Assembly: GCF_001945395.1 (NCBI RefSeq)
Contig: NZ_MSXV01000019.1
Location: 1-64,000 of the forward strand
Direction: 5' to 3'
From: Pseudomonas sp. PA15(2017)
GTDB lineage: Bacteria > Pseudomonadota > Gammaproteobacteria > Pseudomonadales > Pseudomonadaceae
DNA length: 64,000 bases
Positions 32,901-40,825 of this stretch are shown here, piece by piece. The notes below the pieces were generated by a model. The model had not been told where the DNA came from. It made no database searches and worked only from the letters and a program-made list of their open reading frames with translations. Position numbers and translations under genes: made by a program. Positions within the stretch are counted from its first letter, which is position 1. Each line of letters opens with the position of its first letter.

Positions 32901-33413
32901 TACTTCAAGCTGTTGGCCTACAAGGACGAGTACGAGGTGGCACGGCTATACAGCGACGCGGCGTTCAGCGAAGCGCTGCACGCTCAGTTCCAGGGCGATT
33001 TCCGCCTGCAGTTCCATCTGGCGCCATCCTGGCTCAGCCGCACCGATCCTGTAACGGGGGAGCCCCGCAAGCGTAGCTTCGGCCCGTGGATGCTCAGCGC
33101 CTTCAAGGTGCTGGCCAAACTGCGCGTATTGCGTGGCACCTGGCTGGACCCGTTTGCGCGCAGCGAGGAGCGCAAGTTGGAACATGCCTTGATTGGCGAG
33201 TACGAGCACAGCGTTGGTCAGTTGCTGGAGTCGCTCGATACGGGCAACTACGAAACTGCACTGGCCATTGCCGAGCTTCCCGAGCAGATTCGTGGCTACG
33301 GGCACGTCAAGGAAAAAGCGGTGGAGCATGCGCGTATGCAGGGGCGGCAATTGCAGGAAAGGCTCAAGGCCGGCCAGGCAGTGGTGGTCAAATTGTTCGA
33401 ACCGGCTGCCTGA
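29946..33413 (+). CDS. Indolepyruvate:ferredoxin oxidoreductase, fused alpha-gamma form
   Basis: This 1155-residue ThDP-dependent 2-oxoacid:ferredoxin oxidoreductase is the long aerobic-proteobacterial form that fuses IorA- and IorB-like parts. The N-terminal pyrimidine domain begins near FISGYRGSPLGGLD. A ThDP-binding region follows (about 440-560, GIGCHYMTQWM and GGEGATWIGQA, ILYNDAVAMTGGQ). An iron-sulphur segment has CEGCGDC at about 633 plus further Cys in NACNKDFSCLDGFCPSF. The C-terminal gamma-like domain starts PGVGGSGVTTVG. It likely oxidises aryl- or branched-chain 2-oxoacids to acyl-CoA, using a ferredoxin not encoded here. A divergent Lrp-type gene suggests amino-acid-responsive control, consistent with Phe/Tyr/Leu breakdown. 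Confidence 0.92.
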   Translation: MSLAEIRLDDKYRLATGHLYLTGTQALTRLPMLQKQRDAACGLNTACFISGYRGSPLGGLDKSLWEAREFLQQNAIHFQPGVNEELGATAVWGSQQTNLFPGARYDGVFAMWYGKGPGVDRSGDVFKHGNSAGVSPHGGVLVLAGDDHGCKSSTIAHQSEHAFIAASMPVLNPANVQEILDYGIIGWELSRYSGCWVALKTIAENVDSSAVVDVDPQRIKVVIPDDFELPEDGVHIRWPDPPLAQEKRLNVYKIYAARAFAHANGLNKLMLDSPNPRLGIITTGKSYLDVRQALDDLGLDEALCAKIGLRVLKIGMSWPLEPVSVHGFADGLDEILVVEEKRSIIEDQLTGQLYNWPVGKRPRVVGEFDEQGQSLLPNLGELTPAMIARVIARRLAPIYTSAVIEARLGFLDAKEKALAARSYNTVRTPHFCSGCPHNSSTKVPEGSRAMGGIGCHYMTQWMNRSTDTFTQMGGEGATWIGQAPFTDTPHVFQNLGDGTYFHSGHLALRAAVAAGVNITYKILYNDAVAMTGGQPVDGELRVDQLSQQVFAEGVKRIAVVSDEPDKYPSRSSFAPITSFHHRRELDAVQRELRDFRGVSVIIYDQTCATEKRRRRKRGKLVDPARRAFINPAVCEGCGDCSVKSNCLSVLPLETELGRKREIDQNACNKDFSCLDGFCPSFVTVQGGQLRQPQAVGAGALFVALPEPRLPTLDRPWNILLPGVGGSGVTTVGALLGMAAHLESKGCTVLDQAGLAQKFGPVNTHVRIAARQDDIYAVRIAAGEADLLIGCDLVVAAGEDALAKLNEKVSHAVINDHEAATAEFTRNPDAQVPGPAMRQALVDAVGAEKTWFVDATHLATRLLGDSIATNLFMLGYAYQKGLVPISAQAIDKAIELNNVAVEFNQQAFLWGRRAAYDAAAIERLVRPQGDDSQRCSTLDEVIEDRVARLTAYQNARYADRYRQLVGRVRARDSEPGQRLAKAVARYYFKLLAYKDEYEVARLYSDAAFSEALHAQFQGDFRLQFHLAPSWLSRTDPVTGEPRKRSFGPWMLSAFKVLAKLRVLRGTWLDPFARSEERKLEHALIGEYEHSVGQLLESLDTGNYETALAIAELPEQIRGYGHVKEKAVEHARMQGRQLQERLKAGQAVVVKLFEPAA

Positions 33414-33492
33414 TCGACCGCCGCGACATGACAAATCCGCTTGCGCTGGTTAACATGCCGCCCGGCGCCTCAAGGGGCGCCGGATCAATCGG

Positions 33493-33567
33493 GTCTCCTT
33501 AGTTCAACGGATAGAATAAGCCCCTCCTAAGGGCTAGATGCTGGTTCGATTCCAGCAGGGGACGCCA
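33493..33567 (+). tRNA. tRNA-Arg(CCU)
   Basis: This is a 75-base tRNA with GTCTCCT/AGGGGAC acceptor stem (one G-U pair), anticodon loop CTCCTAA giving CCU for the rare codon AGG, T arm GGTTCGATTCC and encoded CCA. This tRNA is a frequent integration site in other genomes, but no integrase or duplicated 3' end is seen here. Confidence 0.95.
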
Positions 33568-33701
33568 TGATCCGCACGCTTCGATCCTGGTACCGGGCGT
33601 GTCACCAGTTTGCGTTAGCCTGATAGAAGAAAAAAACGCCGAGAGCCAATTCCTATGTCGCTTGCGACACCCGCAAGGGAGCGCCGTCAGGAATTGCAGG
33701 C

Positions 33702-33818
33702 AAAAAAAGACCCGGCAAAAAGCCGGGTCAATAACCGTGATTAGCCTGATGAGGAGATAAACTGGAAGCGTCCGACCAGGATGCATTCAGATTATCCAAC
33801 CAGCCTCGCGGCTGGTGA
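33702..33818 (-). ncRNA. prrF: PrrF-type iron-regulated small RNA
   Basis: The leftward transcript of about 116 bases has the PrrF layout. A 5' hairpin ACCAGCC-GCGAG-GGCTGGT lies at about 33798-33815. A core containing ATCTCCTCATCAGGCTAATC follows, then a perfect eight-base terminator (GACCCGGC/GCCGGGTC, 33709-33729) with seven U at 33702-33708. A Fur-box-like promoter precedes it. PrrF RNAs, with Hfq, block translation of iron-storage and iron-using proteins such as SodB and TCA enzymes when iron is scarce. The length equals that of PrrF1. Only one copy is in this window; the two copies are tandem in P. aeruginosa but separate in other pseudomonads. Confidence 0.85.
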
Positions 33819-33822
33819 TGTA

Positions 33823-33851
33823 GATAATAGTCATTCTCGATTATTAGTCAA
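33823..33851 (-). promoter_or_regulatory. PrrF promoter with overlapping Fur box
   Basis: Read leftward, TTGACT (33851-33846) and TATTAT (33829-33824) are 16 bases apart. The AT-rich imperfect palindrome at 33823-33845 (GATAAT at one end, ATTATT at the other) resembles the Fur box and covers the -10 and spacer, so iron-loaded Fur would block transcription. Confidence 0.7.
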
Positions 33852-34003
33852 TAAAAATAGTTCTCATTTCTCGCCTTGTGTTGAAATTGATTTTTTGTGT
33901 CTTGAAAATCAGCGACTTGCATGGCAACAAAATTTATTTCGCGCATGTCATCTTCACTGTACTCGGGCTACGCTAGGGGCAAACTCCAGGCCTGGTGAGC
34001 GAC

Positions 34004-34651
34004 ATGACCGAAGATTCCCACGACACTTCTCCGCTGAGCGCCGCTGAAACGCGCATTCTGGGTTGCCTGATCGAAAAGCAGGCCACGACGCCCGAGGCCT
34101 ATCCGCTTACGCTCAATGCGTTGCTGCTCGCCTGCAATCAGAAAACCAGCCGTGACCCTCTGATGAACCTGACTCAGGGTGCGGTAGGGCAAGGGCTGCG
34201 GAGTCTGGAAGAGAGAGGTTTCGTGAAACTGGTAATGGGCAGCCGAGCCGATCGCTGGGAGCATCGAATCGACAAGGCGCTCGAGTTGGTGGCCCCACAG
34301 GTGGCTTTGCTCGGCCTGCTGTCGCTGCGCGGGCCACAGACGACCGGCGAGCTGCTGGCGCGAAGCGCTCGGCAGTACGAGTTCGACGACGTTCAGCAGG
34401 TGCAGCACCATCTCGAGCGAATGATCGGCCGACAGCTCGTGGCTCAGGTCGGTCGCCAGGCTGGGCAGCGCGAAGATCGTTACGCGCAGTTGCTGGGTGA
34501 CCCCGAGCAATTGCAGGCCCAGCTTCAGGAGCGGGCGCAGCGCCCGGAACCGTCGAGTGGTGATTCCGCGCAGCGCCTGGAAGCCCTCGAAGCACGTATC
34601 AGCGCGCTGGAAGCGCGACTGGCGATGTTGGAAAACAACGCTGCCGAATGA
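34004..34651 (+). CDS. YceH/DUF480 family protein
   Basis: This protein of about 215 residues has two winged-helix domains typical of YceH/DUF480. The first is about 10-90 ([26 protein letters not shown], with NQKTSRDP) and the second about 95-165 ([21 protein letters not shown]). A C-terminal coiled coil follows ([19 protein letters not shown]). The ATG at 34004 is preceded by GGTGAG; a GTG at 33995 would add three residues. E. coli YceH is a conserved protein of unknown function that may bind nucleic acid. It stands alone downstream of the sRNA. Confidence 0.85.
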   Translation: MTEDSHDTSPLSAAETRILGCLIEKQATTPEAYPLTLNALLLACNQKTSRDPLMNLTQGAVGQGLRSLEERGFVKLVMGSRADRWEHRIDKALELVAPQVALLGLLSLRGPQTTGELLARSARQYEFDDVQQVQHHLERMIGRQLVAQVGRQAGQREDRYAQLLGDPEQLQAQLQERAQRPEPSSGDSAQRLEALEARISALEARLAMLENNAAE

Positions 34652-34821
34652 GCATTCTTGCATTTGTTTGCAGGGCCGCTGGAATGAGTGAACTGTGTTC
34701 GATGTGCACCATCCATATGGCACAGCGGCAGCTTGGTAGCCTTGGTGATGGGTGACTTGCCTGGTCGCCCGTCGAACATAGGCCTGCTCTCGGAGCTGGT
34801 ACAAGGAGTCGTTGCAGTCCA

Positions 34822-36156
34822 ATGCGCTTGATCTGGAAATCCTTCAGTTCCCTTTACATTGCCACTGTCCTGATGCTGCTGGGTTCCGGCTTGCTGAGCA
34901 CCTACCTGGCATTGCGCCTGGCCGAGTCCGGCGAGGGCGTGTGGGCCGGTGCGCTGATGGCGGCCAACTATTTCGGCCTGGTGCTGGGCGGCAAGATCGG
35001 CCATCGGCTGATCGCCCGCGTGGGCCACATTCGAGCTTACGTGGCCTGTGCCGGGGTGGTGACCGCGGCGGTGCTTGGCCACGGCCTGCTCGATTGGCTG
35101 CCGGCGTGGCTGGTGCTGCGCGTGTTGGTCGGCCTGGGCATGATGTGTCAGTACATGGTGATCGAGAGCTGGCTCAACGAGCAGGCGGAAACCAAACAGC
35201 GTGGCCTGGTGTTCGCCGGCTACATGGCGGCTTCCTACCTGGGCCTGGTACTCGGCCAACTGGTGCTGGTGGTGCATCCGACGCTGGGGCTGGAGCTGTT
35301 GATGCTGGTGGCCCTGGCATTCGCCTTGTGCCTGGTGCCGGTGGCGCTGACTCGTCGCCTGCACCCGGCACCCCTGCGACCTGCACCATTGGAGATGCGC
35401 TTCTTCTTTCGCCGCGTGCCGTTGTCACTGACCACCATCGGCGTTGCAGGCTTGATGATCGGTTCCTTTTACGGTCTGGCGCCGCTTTACGCGGCAGAAA
35501 TGGGGCTGGCCACCGAGCAGATCGGTATCTTCATGGGCTGTTGCATTCTTGCCGGCCTGGTCGTGCAAGCGCCGCTGGGCTGGCTCTCGGACCGTTTCGA
35601 CCGGGTCAAGCTGATTCGCGGGATGTCGGCTGCAATGCTGCTGGTGGCTTCACCCCTGGCCGTTCTCTCCGAAGCGCCCCTGTTGCTGCTGATTTCGGTG
35701 GGATTCATCGTCAGCATGTTGCAATTCAGTCTTTATCCGCTGGCCGTGGCGTTTGCCAACGACCACGTCGAAACCGATCGGCGCGTGTCGCTGACCGCCA
35801 TGCTGCTGGTCACCTTCGGGGTTGGCGCCTGCATCGGACCACTGCTGGTCGGCGTGCTGATGCGTTTCTTCGGCGCCAACATGCTGTACGCGTTCTTCTG
35901 CCTGTGCGGGCTGTTCCTGGTCTGGCGCGTGCGTTCGAACATCGTCACCCACCTCCATCAGGTCGACGACGCGCCGCTGCAACACGTGGCCATGCCGGTG
36001 AACATGACCGCATCACCACTGGTGGCGGCGCTCGATCCGCGTGTCGATGAACAGGTGGTTCAGGAGCAGATGCAGGAGCCTGTAGCCAACGAGCCGAGCG
36101 ACGACGAAACCCCGGCTGAGGACTCGCAAACGGCGACCACCACGCCGCAGACGTGA
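34822..36156 (+). CDS. MFS transporter, YcaD-like
   Basis: This 444-residue major facilitator protein has twelve predicted transmembrane helices. The helix 2-3 loop has GGKIGHRLIARVGHIRAY, and a comparable LSDRFDRVKLIRG motif follows helix 8, as expected for internally duplicated MFS proteins. The layout resembles E. coli YcaD. The last 70 residues form a cytosolic tail rich in Glu, Gln and Thr that is not part of the family core. AAGGAGT lies about 13 bases before the ATG. The substrate is unknown. It converges on flgZ. Confidence 0.85.
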   Translation: MRLIWKSFSSLYIATVLMLLGSGLLSTYLALRLAESGEGVWAGALMAANYFGLVLGGKIGHRLIARVGHIRAYVACAGVVTAAVLGHGLLDWLPAWLVLRVLVGLGMMCQYMVIESWLNEQAETKQRGLVFAGYMAASYLGLVLGQLVLVVHPTLGLELLMLVALAFALCLVPVALTRRLHPAPLRPAPLEMRFFFRRVPLSLTTIGVAGLMIGSFYGLAPLYAAEMGLATEQIGIFMGCCILAGLVVQAPLGWLSDRFDRVKLIRGMSAAMLLVASPLAVLSEAPLLLLISVGFIVSMLQFSLYPLAVAFANDHVETDRRVSLTAMLLVTFGVGACIGPLLVGVLMRFFGANMLYAFFCLCGLFLVWRVRSNIVTHLHQVDDAPLQHVAMPVNMTASPLVAALDPRVDEQVVQEQMQEPVANEPSDDETPAEDSQTATTTPQT

Positions 36157-36166
36157 AGTCGAGTGG

Positions 36167-36916
36167 CTACAGGAAACCGTCGCTCTCGAATCGACGCGCT
36201 TCGCGCTGCAACTGGTAGACGAAGCGCTCGATCAGGCGTTGCTGAAGGCCGCTGAGGTTGTCGAAGTGCAGGCCGGCGAAGGTGACGTCCAGCTTGTCGT
36301 CGTAGCGGGTGTGCCGCAGTTCGACGGCCGTCTCCAGCTTGCCGACCGGCAATTGAGCGCAGAACCCGTCGTAGATTTGCCCAGGCTGTAGCTGCTTGCT
36401 GGCATCGCCGGCGAGGCGGATCTTGCAGCCTGATGCCGAGATGTCCAGCATCAGGCCCTCGAGCGGATTGCGCAGTCGCGTTCCGCCCAGCTGTACCTTG
36501 ACCTGTTCCGACTGTTTGAGCGCAGCGCGAAAGGCGTTGCGGCGCTGGTGGTAGAGCACTTCGGCAGGAATGACGCCGACGTAGCAGCGTTCACCCTGAT
36601 ATTCACCCGTGCGCATGCCTGTCGGGCATTCCCAGGCGATGCGTACGCCGTCATGCAGCGACTCGACACTGAAGGCTTCGCCGTTTTGCAGGTAGCGTTC
36701 GCCATCGCTGGGAATCATTTCGTCGAGTATCAGCAGGTTGCGTTCTCGGTCGATCTCGATCACATAGCTCTGGAAGCGCTGGTTGCGCTCCAGGAAGGTC
36801 AGTGTCAACGGGTCATGGTGTTGTTGCAGCAGACGTAGGTTGGCAACGATCTCCACAGGTGCCTTGAGCACCTTGGGAGGTTGCGGGCCACAGTCCTGAA
36901 CGAAGGGGTTGGACAC
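36167..36916 (-). CDS. flgZ: Flagellar brake protein FlgZ (YcgR family)
   Basis: This 249-residue c-di-GMP effector has an N-terminal YcgR domain (about 25-120) and a C-terminal PilZ domain (about 125-240). The PilZ binding motif is present as RRNAFR at about 131-136 and DISASGC about 33 residues later. With c-di-GMP it acts on the flagellar stator (MotCD in Pseudomonas) to restrain swarming or swimming. It is the last gene of the leftward flgA-flgM-flgN-flgZ series. Confidence 0.93.
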   Translation of the reverse strand: MSNPFVQDCGPQPPKVLKAPVEIVANLRLLQQHHDPLTLTFLERNQRFQSYVIEIDRERNLLILDEMIPSDGERYLQNGEAFSVESLHDGVRIAWECPTGMRTGEYQGERCYVGVIPAEVLYHQRRNAFRAALKQSEQVKVQLGGTRLRNPLEGLMLDISASGCKIRLAGDASKQLQPGQIYDGFCAQLPVGKLETAVELRHTRYDDKLDVTFAGLHFDNLSGLQQRLIERFVYQLQREARRFESDGFL

Positions 36917-36993
36917 GGTCCAGTGATCTCCGGGGCAAGGTACTGCTGCGTCGGTTGAGGCGAAGAGCCTTCACCGCGCATCTTGTCGTTATG

Positions 36994-37461
36994 TCAGGCC
37001 TGGCTGAGCGGGCGCTTGTTGCCGATTTTAGCGGTACCGCCGCTGCTGTCATAGAGCGAAGGCGTTTCGCTGCCGCGCAGAATGCCGAGCATGCTGGCGG
37101 TGGATTTCTGGCTCGTGCGAATGATTCGTCCATTGCGCAGGTTGGCTTCCTGACAGTGCTCGAGCAGTTCGCTCAACTGGTCGCTGGCTTGGATCAGCTC
37201 GCTGCCTTTATCCGAGCGCTCGGCAAGCGCCTTCAAGCCCGAGCGATCAGGGCTCAGCTGTAGGCTGATCAGGGCTTGCGTGCGGCTCTTGCCGTGTTGG
37301 TCGAGGGTGGCCAGCAGCGGCTGTTTACTCGCCAGGATTTCCTGCAGTTTGCTCAGGTCGTGTTCGCCAAGGGCTTCATATTCGGCGTCGAGCAGCTCAA
37401 GCAATTGCGCTGCATGGCCGATATCCTCATTGAACAGGTCGAGCAGGGGCGTGATATTCAT
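36994..37461 (-). CDS. flgN: Flagellar export chaperone FlgN
   Basis: This 155-residue all-helical protein, starting MNITPLLDLFNEDIGHAAQLLELL, has a long antiparallel helix pair and a disordered C-terminus. It fits the FlgN family, which keeps the hook-filament junction proteins FlgK and FlgL export-competent in the cytoplasm. It lies next to flgM as in other flagellar clusters, and flgK/flgL are further right in the window. Confidence 0.88.
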   Translation of the reverse strand: MNITPLLDLFNEDIGHAAQLLELLDAEYEALGEHDLSKLQEILASKQPLLATLDQHGKSRTQALISLQLSPDRSGLKALAERSDKGSELIQASDQLSELLEHCQEANLRNGRIIRTSQKSTASMLGILRGSETPSLYDSSGGTAKIGNKRPLSQA

Positions 37462-37566
37462 GGTTCAGGCTCTCTGGGGTGGAACCGCTAGGCGCGCATC
37501 TGCTGTAGAAGCGGACTGGCATCAAGTCGGTTTCCGGGCGTCCAACACCCCAGTGCGAGCCGGAGA

Positions 37567-37902
37567 CTAGCGCTGGGATTCGAAATTGAGCAGCTTGCTG
37601 GCAACGCGCTGGCTGTCGACCTGGTAACTGCCGTCGGCAACAGCCTGTTTGAGCTTGGCCACTCGATCACTGTCGACGGCAGGCTGATCGCGCAGCTTGT
37701 CGACGGTTTTCTGCAACTGTTGCGCTTCGCTGCTCAGCTGAACGGACTCGCCGCTCTTGCTATCTGTTGTCGCTGGCTGGGCCGTAACGGTGCTGCCGGC
37801 TGCCTTGTTGTCGATGGCTTCGTTCTTGCCGCCCTGGGTGCTGCCTGCACGATTGGTGCTGGCTGGCGTGGAGCTGTTGAGTCGGTTGAAGTCGATGACC
37901 AT
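37567..37902 (-). CDS. flgM: Anti-sigma-28 factor FlgM
   Basis: This 111-residue protein is polar and disordered at the N-terminus ([11 protein letters not shown], Thr/Ala/Ser-rich middle). The FlgM C-terminal sigma-binding helices follow ([36 protein letters not shown]). It holds FliA inactive until the hook is complete, then is exported through the flagellum. A FliA-type promoter lies upstream, giving self-limiting feedback. Confidence 0.93.
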   Translation of the reverse strand: MVIDFNRLNSSTPASTNRAGSTQGGKNEAIDNKAAGSTVTAQPATTDSKSGESVQLSSEAQQLQKTVDKLRDQPAVDSDRVAKLKQAVADGSYQVDSQRVASKLLNFESQR

Positions 37903-37941
37903 GATGCAAAACCTCTAACGGTGTGTGGACGCTTGCCTAGT

Positions 37942-37968
37942 GTGTCGGCTGTGCCTGGAAAAACTTTA
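37942..37968 (-). promoter_or_regulatory. flgM: FliA (sigma-28) promoter for flgM
   Basis: Read leftward, TAAAGTTT (37968-37961), eleven bases, then GCCGACAC (37949-37942) match the sigma-28 consensus TAAAGTTT-N11-GCCGATAA except at two positions. It lies 40 bases before the flgM start. Confidence 0.8.
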
Positions 37969-38046
37969 GGCAAAAAAATCACGTCGCTCGCACAGTCTAA
38001 AACAGCCTAGCTCGCCCGTCAGCCAGTCCGTTGGCCGGAGCCTGTC

Positions 38047-38805
38047 TCACATCGATACTTCAACCTGCCCGGGGCCGGTCACTCGCGCGCGTACCACGCG
38101 TTGCGAGCGCTGGTTACGCACGCTGATCTGCTTGCCCACCGTGCCATCGGAAAGCGCTTCGCCTGGCATGCGCACATTGATGCCGCCGCTGCGGGCGCTG
38201 ATGACCACCTGATCGCCGCGGCGGATGACTTCCGCCTGGCGGATGAAGGTAGGCAACAGTACCTGATCGGGCAGCAAGGGGCGGGTGGTCTTGCGGCCGA
38301 TCGCCTGCTCCAGGTCGAGCATATAGCCCTGGTTGAGCAGGCCCACGTCGCGCTCGGCGAGCATCAGGTCACCTTCGCCGAGCACGCCTTCGCGTTTGAT
38401 CGGGCGCACCACGGTCACCACTTCACGGTAGAGGCGAACCTGTCCGGGGACGAATACCGTCCAGGGGGAGATGCCGTCACAGCGTACTCGCATCGTCACC
38501 CGGCCAACCGGTTCGGCTGGCGTTTCCAGGGTGACCGTCAACGGTTGGTCGCACAACGGCAGGCGCAGGCGCGGATCAAGCCGGTTGATCTGCACCTCGT
38601 GGCGCCCCTGGATGTTGCTGCGCTGCAAATAGTCTGCAACTGCCTGCTCAAGAAAGCGCTGGGTCTCGCCGATAAGCTGATCGGGCAGGGTGACGGAGGC
38701 AGTTGTCAGCGTGCTATAGCCGAGCGCCATCAAAGCAGGTAAAACTGCCAGGCAACGAAGGCTCTTGGCCATCGCGCGTCGGATAATTGTCATTCGTGCA
38801 TTCAT
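38047..38805 (-). CDS. flgA: Flagellar basal-body P-ring assembly protein FlgA
   Basis: This 252-residue periplasmic chaperone has a signal peptide (about residues 1-35, with LRCLAVLPALMALGYSTLTT), a helical domain (LIGETQRFLEQAVADYL) and the C-terminal SAF-like beta-clip domain (about 125-250, ending VRARVTGPGQVEV). It assists FlgI polymerisation into the P ring. Alternative starts lie four codons in. A sigma-54-type promoter lies just upstream, and it is divergent from cheV. Confidence 0.93.
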   Translation of the reverse strand: MNARMTIIRRAMAKSLRCLAVLPALMALGYSTLTTASVTLPDQLIGETQRFLEQAVADYLQRSNIQGRHEVQINRLDPRLRLPLCDQPLTVTLETPAEPVGRVTMRVRCDGISPWTVFVPGQVRLYREVVTVVRPIKREGVLGEGDLMLAERDVGLLNQGYMLDLEQAIGRKTTRPLLPDQVLLPTFIRQAEVIRRGDQVVISARSGGINVRMPGEALSDGTVGKQISVRNQRSQRVVRARVTGPGQVEVSM

Positions 38806-38816
38806 GTCTGGTTCGT

Positions 38817-38832
38817 AGCAAGGCGCGTGCCG
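38817..38832 (-). promoter_or_regulatory. flgA: Sigma-54 (RpoN) promoter for flgA
   Basis: Read leftward, CGGCAC-GCGCC-TTGCT has the invariant GG at -24 and GC at -12 with the right 5-base gap. It is only about 12 bases before the annotated ATG, which favours the internal start MTIIRR or a very short leader. Confidence 0.6.
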
Positions 38833-38884
38833 CCTGCTACGCTAACCAAATCTGATGTGTTACTGGAATCTTGGGAGCCCGTAC

Positions 38885-39808
38885 ATGGCCGGTGTGATGG
38901 ATTCGGTCAACCAGCGAACTCAGCTGGTTGGGCAAAATCGCCTGGAACTGCTGCTGTTTCGTCTCGACGGCTCTCAGCTGTACGGGATCAACGTCTTCAA
39001 GGTGAAGGAGGTGTTGCAGTGCCCGAAACTCACCATCATGCCCAAGTCGAGCCCGGTGGTTCGTGGCGTGGCCAACATTCGTGGCGGTACGATCCCGATC
39101 CTGGACCTGTCGATTGCCACCGGCAAACGCCCGCTGGGTGACATCAATGGCAGCTTCGTCATCATCACCGAATACAACACCAAGGTTCAGGGTTTCCTGG
39201 TTCGCTCGGTCGAGCGCATCGTTAACATGAACTGGGAAGAAATCCACCCACCACCCAAGGGCACCGGGCGCGATCATTACCTGACGGCCGTCACGCGGCT
39301 GGATGACAAGCTGGTGGAGATCATCGACGTCGAGAAGATTCTCGCCGAGGTGGCGCCTACTTCCGAGGTCATCTCGGCTGGGGTGATCGATGCCGAGGTG
39401 CAGACCAAGGCCGTCAGCCAGCACGTGCTGATCGTCGATGACTCTTCGGTGGCCCGTAAGCAGGTGATGCGCTGCCTGCAGACGGTCGGCGTGGAGGTCA
39501 CGGCATTGAATGATGGCCGTCAGGCGCTTGAATACCTGCAGGCCATGGTTGCCGAGGGCAGGTCGCCGGAGCAGGAATTACTGATGATCATTTCCGACAT
39601 CGAGATGCCGGAGATGGACGGCTATACCCTGACCGCCGCAATCCGTTCCGATCCGCGCATGCAGAAGCTGCACATTCTGCTGCATACTTCGCTGTCAGGC
39701 GTGTTCAACCAGGCCATGGTGAAGAAAGTGGGCGCCAACGACTTCCTTGCGAAGTTTCGCCCGGATGATCTGGCTTCCCGGGTGGTGGATCGTATCAAGG
39801 CCGGCTGA
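38885..39808 (+). CDS. cheV: Chemotaxis protein CheV
   Basis: This 307-residue protein has an N-terminal CheW coupling domain (about 15-160; LLLFRLDGSQLYGINVFKVKEV) and a C-terminal receiver domain (about 178-300) with phospho-acceptor Asp238 (MIISDIEMPEMDG), an acidic pair near VLIVDD and Lys290. It links receptors to CheA and may act as a phosphate sink in adaptation. The ATG at 38885 has GGGAG upstream; the frame is open ten codons further. cheR follows, as in other pseudomonads. Confidence 0.93.
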   Translation: MAGVMDSVNQRTQLVGQNRLELLLFRLDGSQLYGINVFKVKEVLQCPKLTIMPKSSPVVRGVANIRGGTIPILDLSIATGKRPLGDINGSFVIITEYNTKVQGFLVRSVERIVNMNWEEIHPPPKGTGRDHYLTAVTRLDDKLVEIIDVEKILAEVAPTSEVISAGVIDAEVQTKAVSQHVLIVDDSSVARKQVMRCLQTVGVEVTALNDGRQALEYLQAMVAEGRSPEQELLMIISDIEMPEMDGYTLTAAIRSDPRMQKLHILLHTSLSGVFNQAMVKKVGANDFLAKFRPDDLASRVVDRIKAG

Positions 39809-39909
39809 TCGTCAGCGTTACCAGGGCTGCCCGGTAATGGCAGCCAAACCGGCGAGCGCTTCACCCGCGTTCGCCGCTTCCGATTCAATAGATGGACGAG
39901 GCCTCACGA

Positions 39910-40737
39910 GTGTCTTCAGGTAATTTGGATTTCGAGCAATTCCGGATCTTTCTGGAAAAAGCCTGTGGCATCGTGCTGGGCAGCAACAAGCAATACCTGG
40001 TTTCCAGCCGGCTGAACAAGCTGATGGAAAGCAATGGTATCAAGACCCTGGGTGAGCTGGTGCAGCGCATGCAGAGTCAGCCGCGCAGTGGCTTGCGCGA
40101 GCAGGTGGTCGATGCGATGACCACCAACGAAACCCTCTGGTTTCGCGATACCTATCCGTTCGAAGTGCTCAAGAATCGCGTATTGCCGGAGCTGATCAAG
40201 GCCTATCCAGGGCAGCGCCTGCGTATCTGGTCGGCCGCCTGCTCGTCGGGCCAGGAACCTTACTCGCTGTCGATGAGCATCGACGAGTTCGAGCGCAGCA
40301 ACATCGGCCAGCTCAAGGCCGGGATTCAGATCGTGGCTACCGACCTGTCGCCCACCATGCTGAACAACTGCAAGTCCGGCGAGTACGACAGCCTGGCGAT
40401 GGGCCGCGGCCTTGCCCAGGAGCGCCTGCAGCGCTATTTCGATCCCAAGGGGCCGGGCCGCTGGGTGGTGAAGCCGGCCATCAAGAGTCGTGTCGAGTTC
40501 CGTCCGCTCAATCTGCTCGACAGCTACGCCAGCCTCGGCAAGTTCGATATCGTGTTTTGCCGCAACGTACTGATCTATTTCTCGGCTGAAGTGAAGAAGG
40601 ACATCCTCACGCGCATCCACGCCATGCTCAAGCCGGGTGGCTATCTGTTTCTCGGCGCGTCCGAAGCGCTCAACGGCTTGCCCGAGAAGTATCAGATGGT
40701 GCAATGCAGCCCAGGCATCATCTACAAGGCCAAGTGA
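39910..40737 (+). CDS. cheR: Chemotaxis methyltransferase CheR
   Basis: This 275-residue SAM-dependent enzyme methylates glutamates of chemoreceptors. The N-terminal helical domain (about 8-75; FEQFRIFLEKACGIVLG) precedes a Rossmann methyltransferase domain with WSAACSSGQEPYSLSM near 112 and DIVFCRNVLIYFS near 210. The GTG at 39910 was chosen because GAGG lies eight bases before it and the resulting length suits the family. An ATG at 39892 would add six residues but lacks such a site. A terminator follows. Confidence 0.92.
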   Translation: MSSGNLDFEQFRIFLEKACGIVLGSNKQYLVSSRLNKLMESNGIKTLGELVQRMQSQPRSGLREQVVDAMTTNETLWFRDTYPFEVLKNRVLPELIKAYPGQRLRIWSAACSSGQEPYSLSMSIDEFERSNIGQLKAGIQIVATDLSPTMLNNCKSGEYDSLAMGRGLAQERLQRYFDPKGPGRWVVKPAIKSRVEFRPLNLLDSYASLGKFDIVFCRNVLIYFSAEVKKDILTRIHAMLKPGGYLFLGASEALNGLPEKYQMVQCSPGIIYKAK

Positions 40738-40755
40738 TTCTTGCGCCATCGAGCG

Positions 40756-40788
40756 AAACGGGAGGCCTGGGCCTCCCGTTTTCTTTTC
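40756..40788 (+). terminator. Rho-independent terminator after cheR
   Basis: An eleven-base stem (AAACGGGAGGC / GCCTCCCGTTT) with loop CTGG is followed by TTCTTTT, 18 bases after the cheR stop. flgB therefore uses its own promoter. Confidence 0.85.
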
Positions 40789-40825
40789 AGCTTCAGTTCA
40801 CCGACGGTGCTTTGTCGCCGTCGCG

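Noticed and set aside
33493..33700. Integration site or genomic island at tRNA-Arg(CCU)
   Set aside because: There is no integrase and no repeated tRNA 3' end in the downstream 400 bases. The region is explained by the PrrF RNA and ordinary intergenic hairpins (33647-33697).
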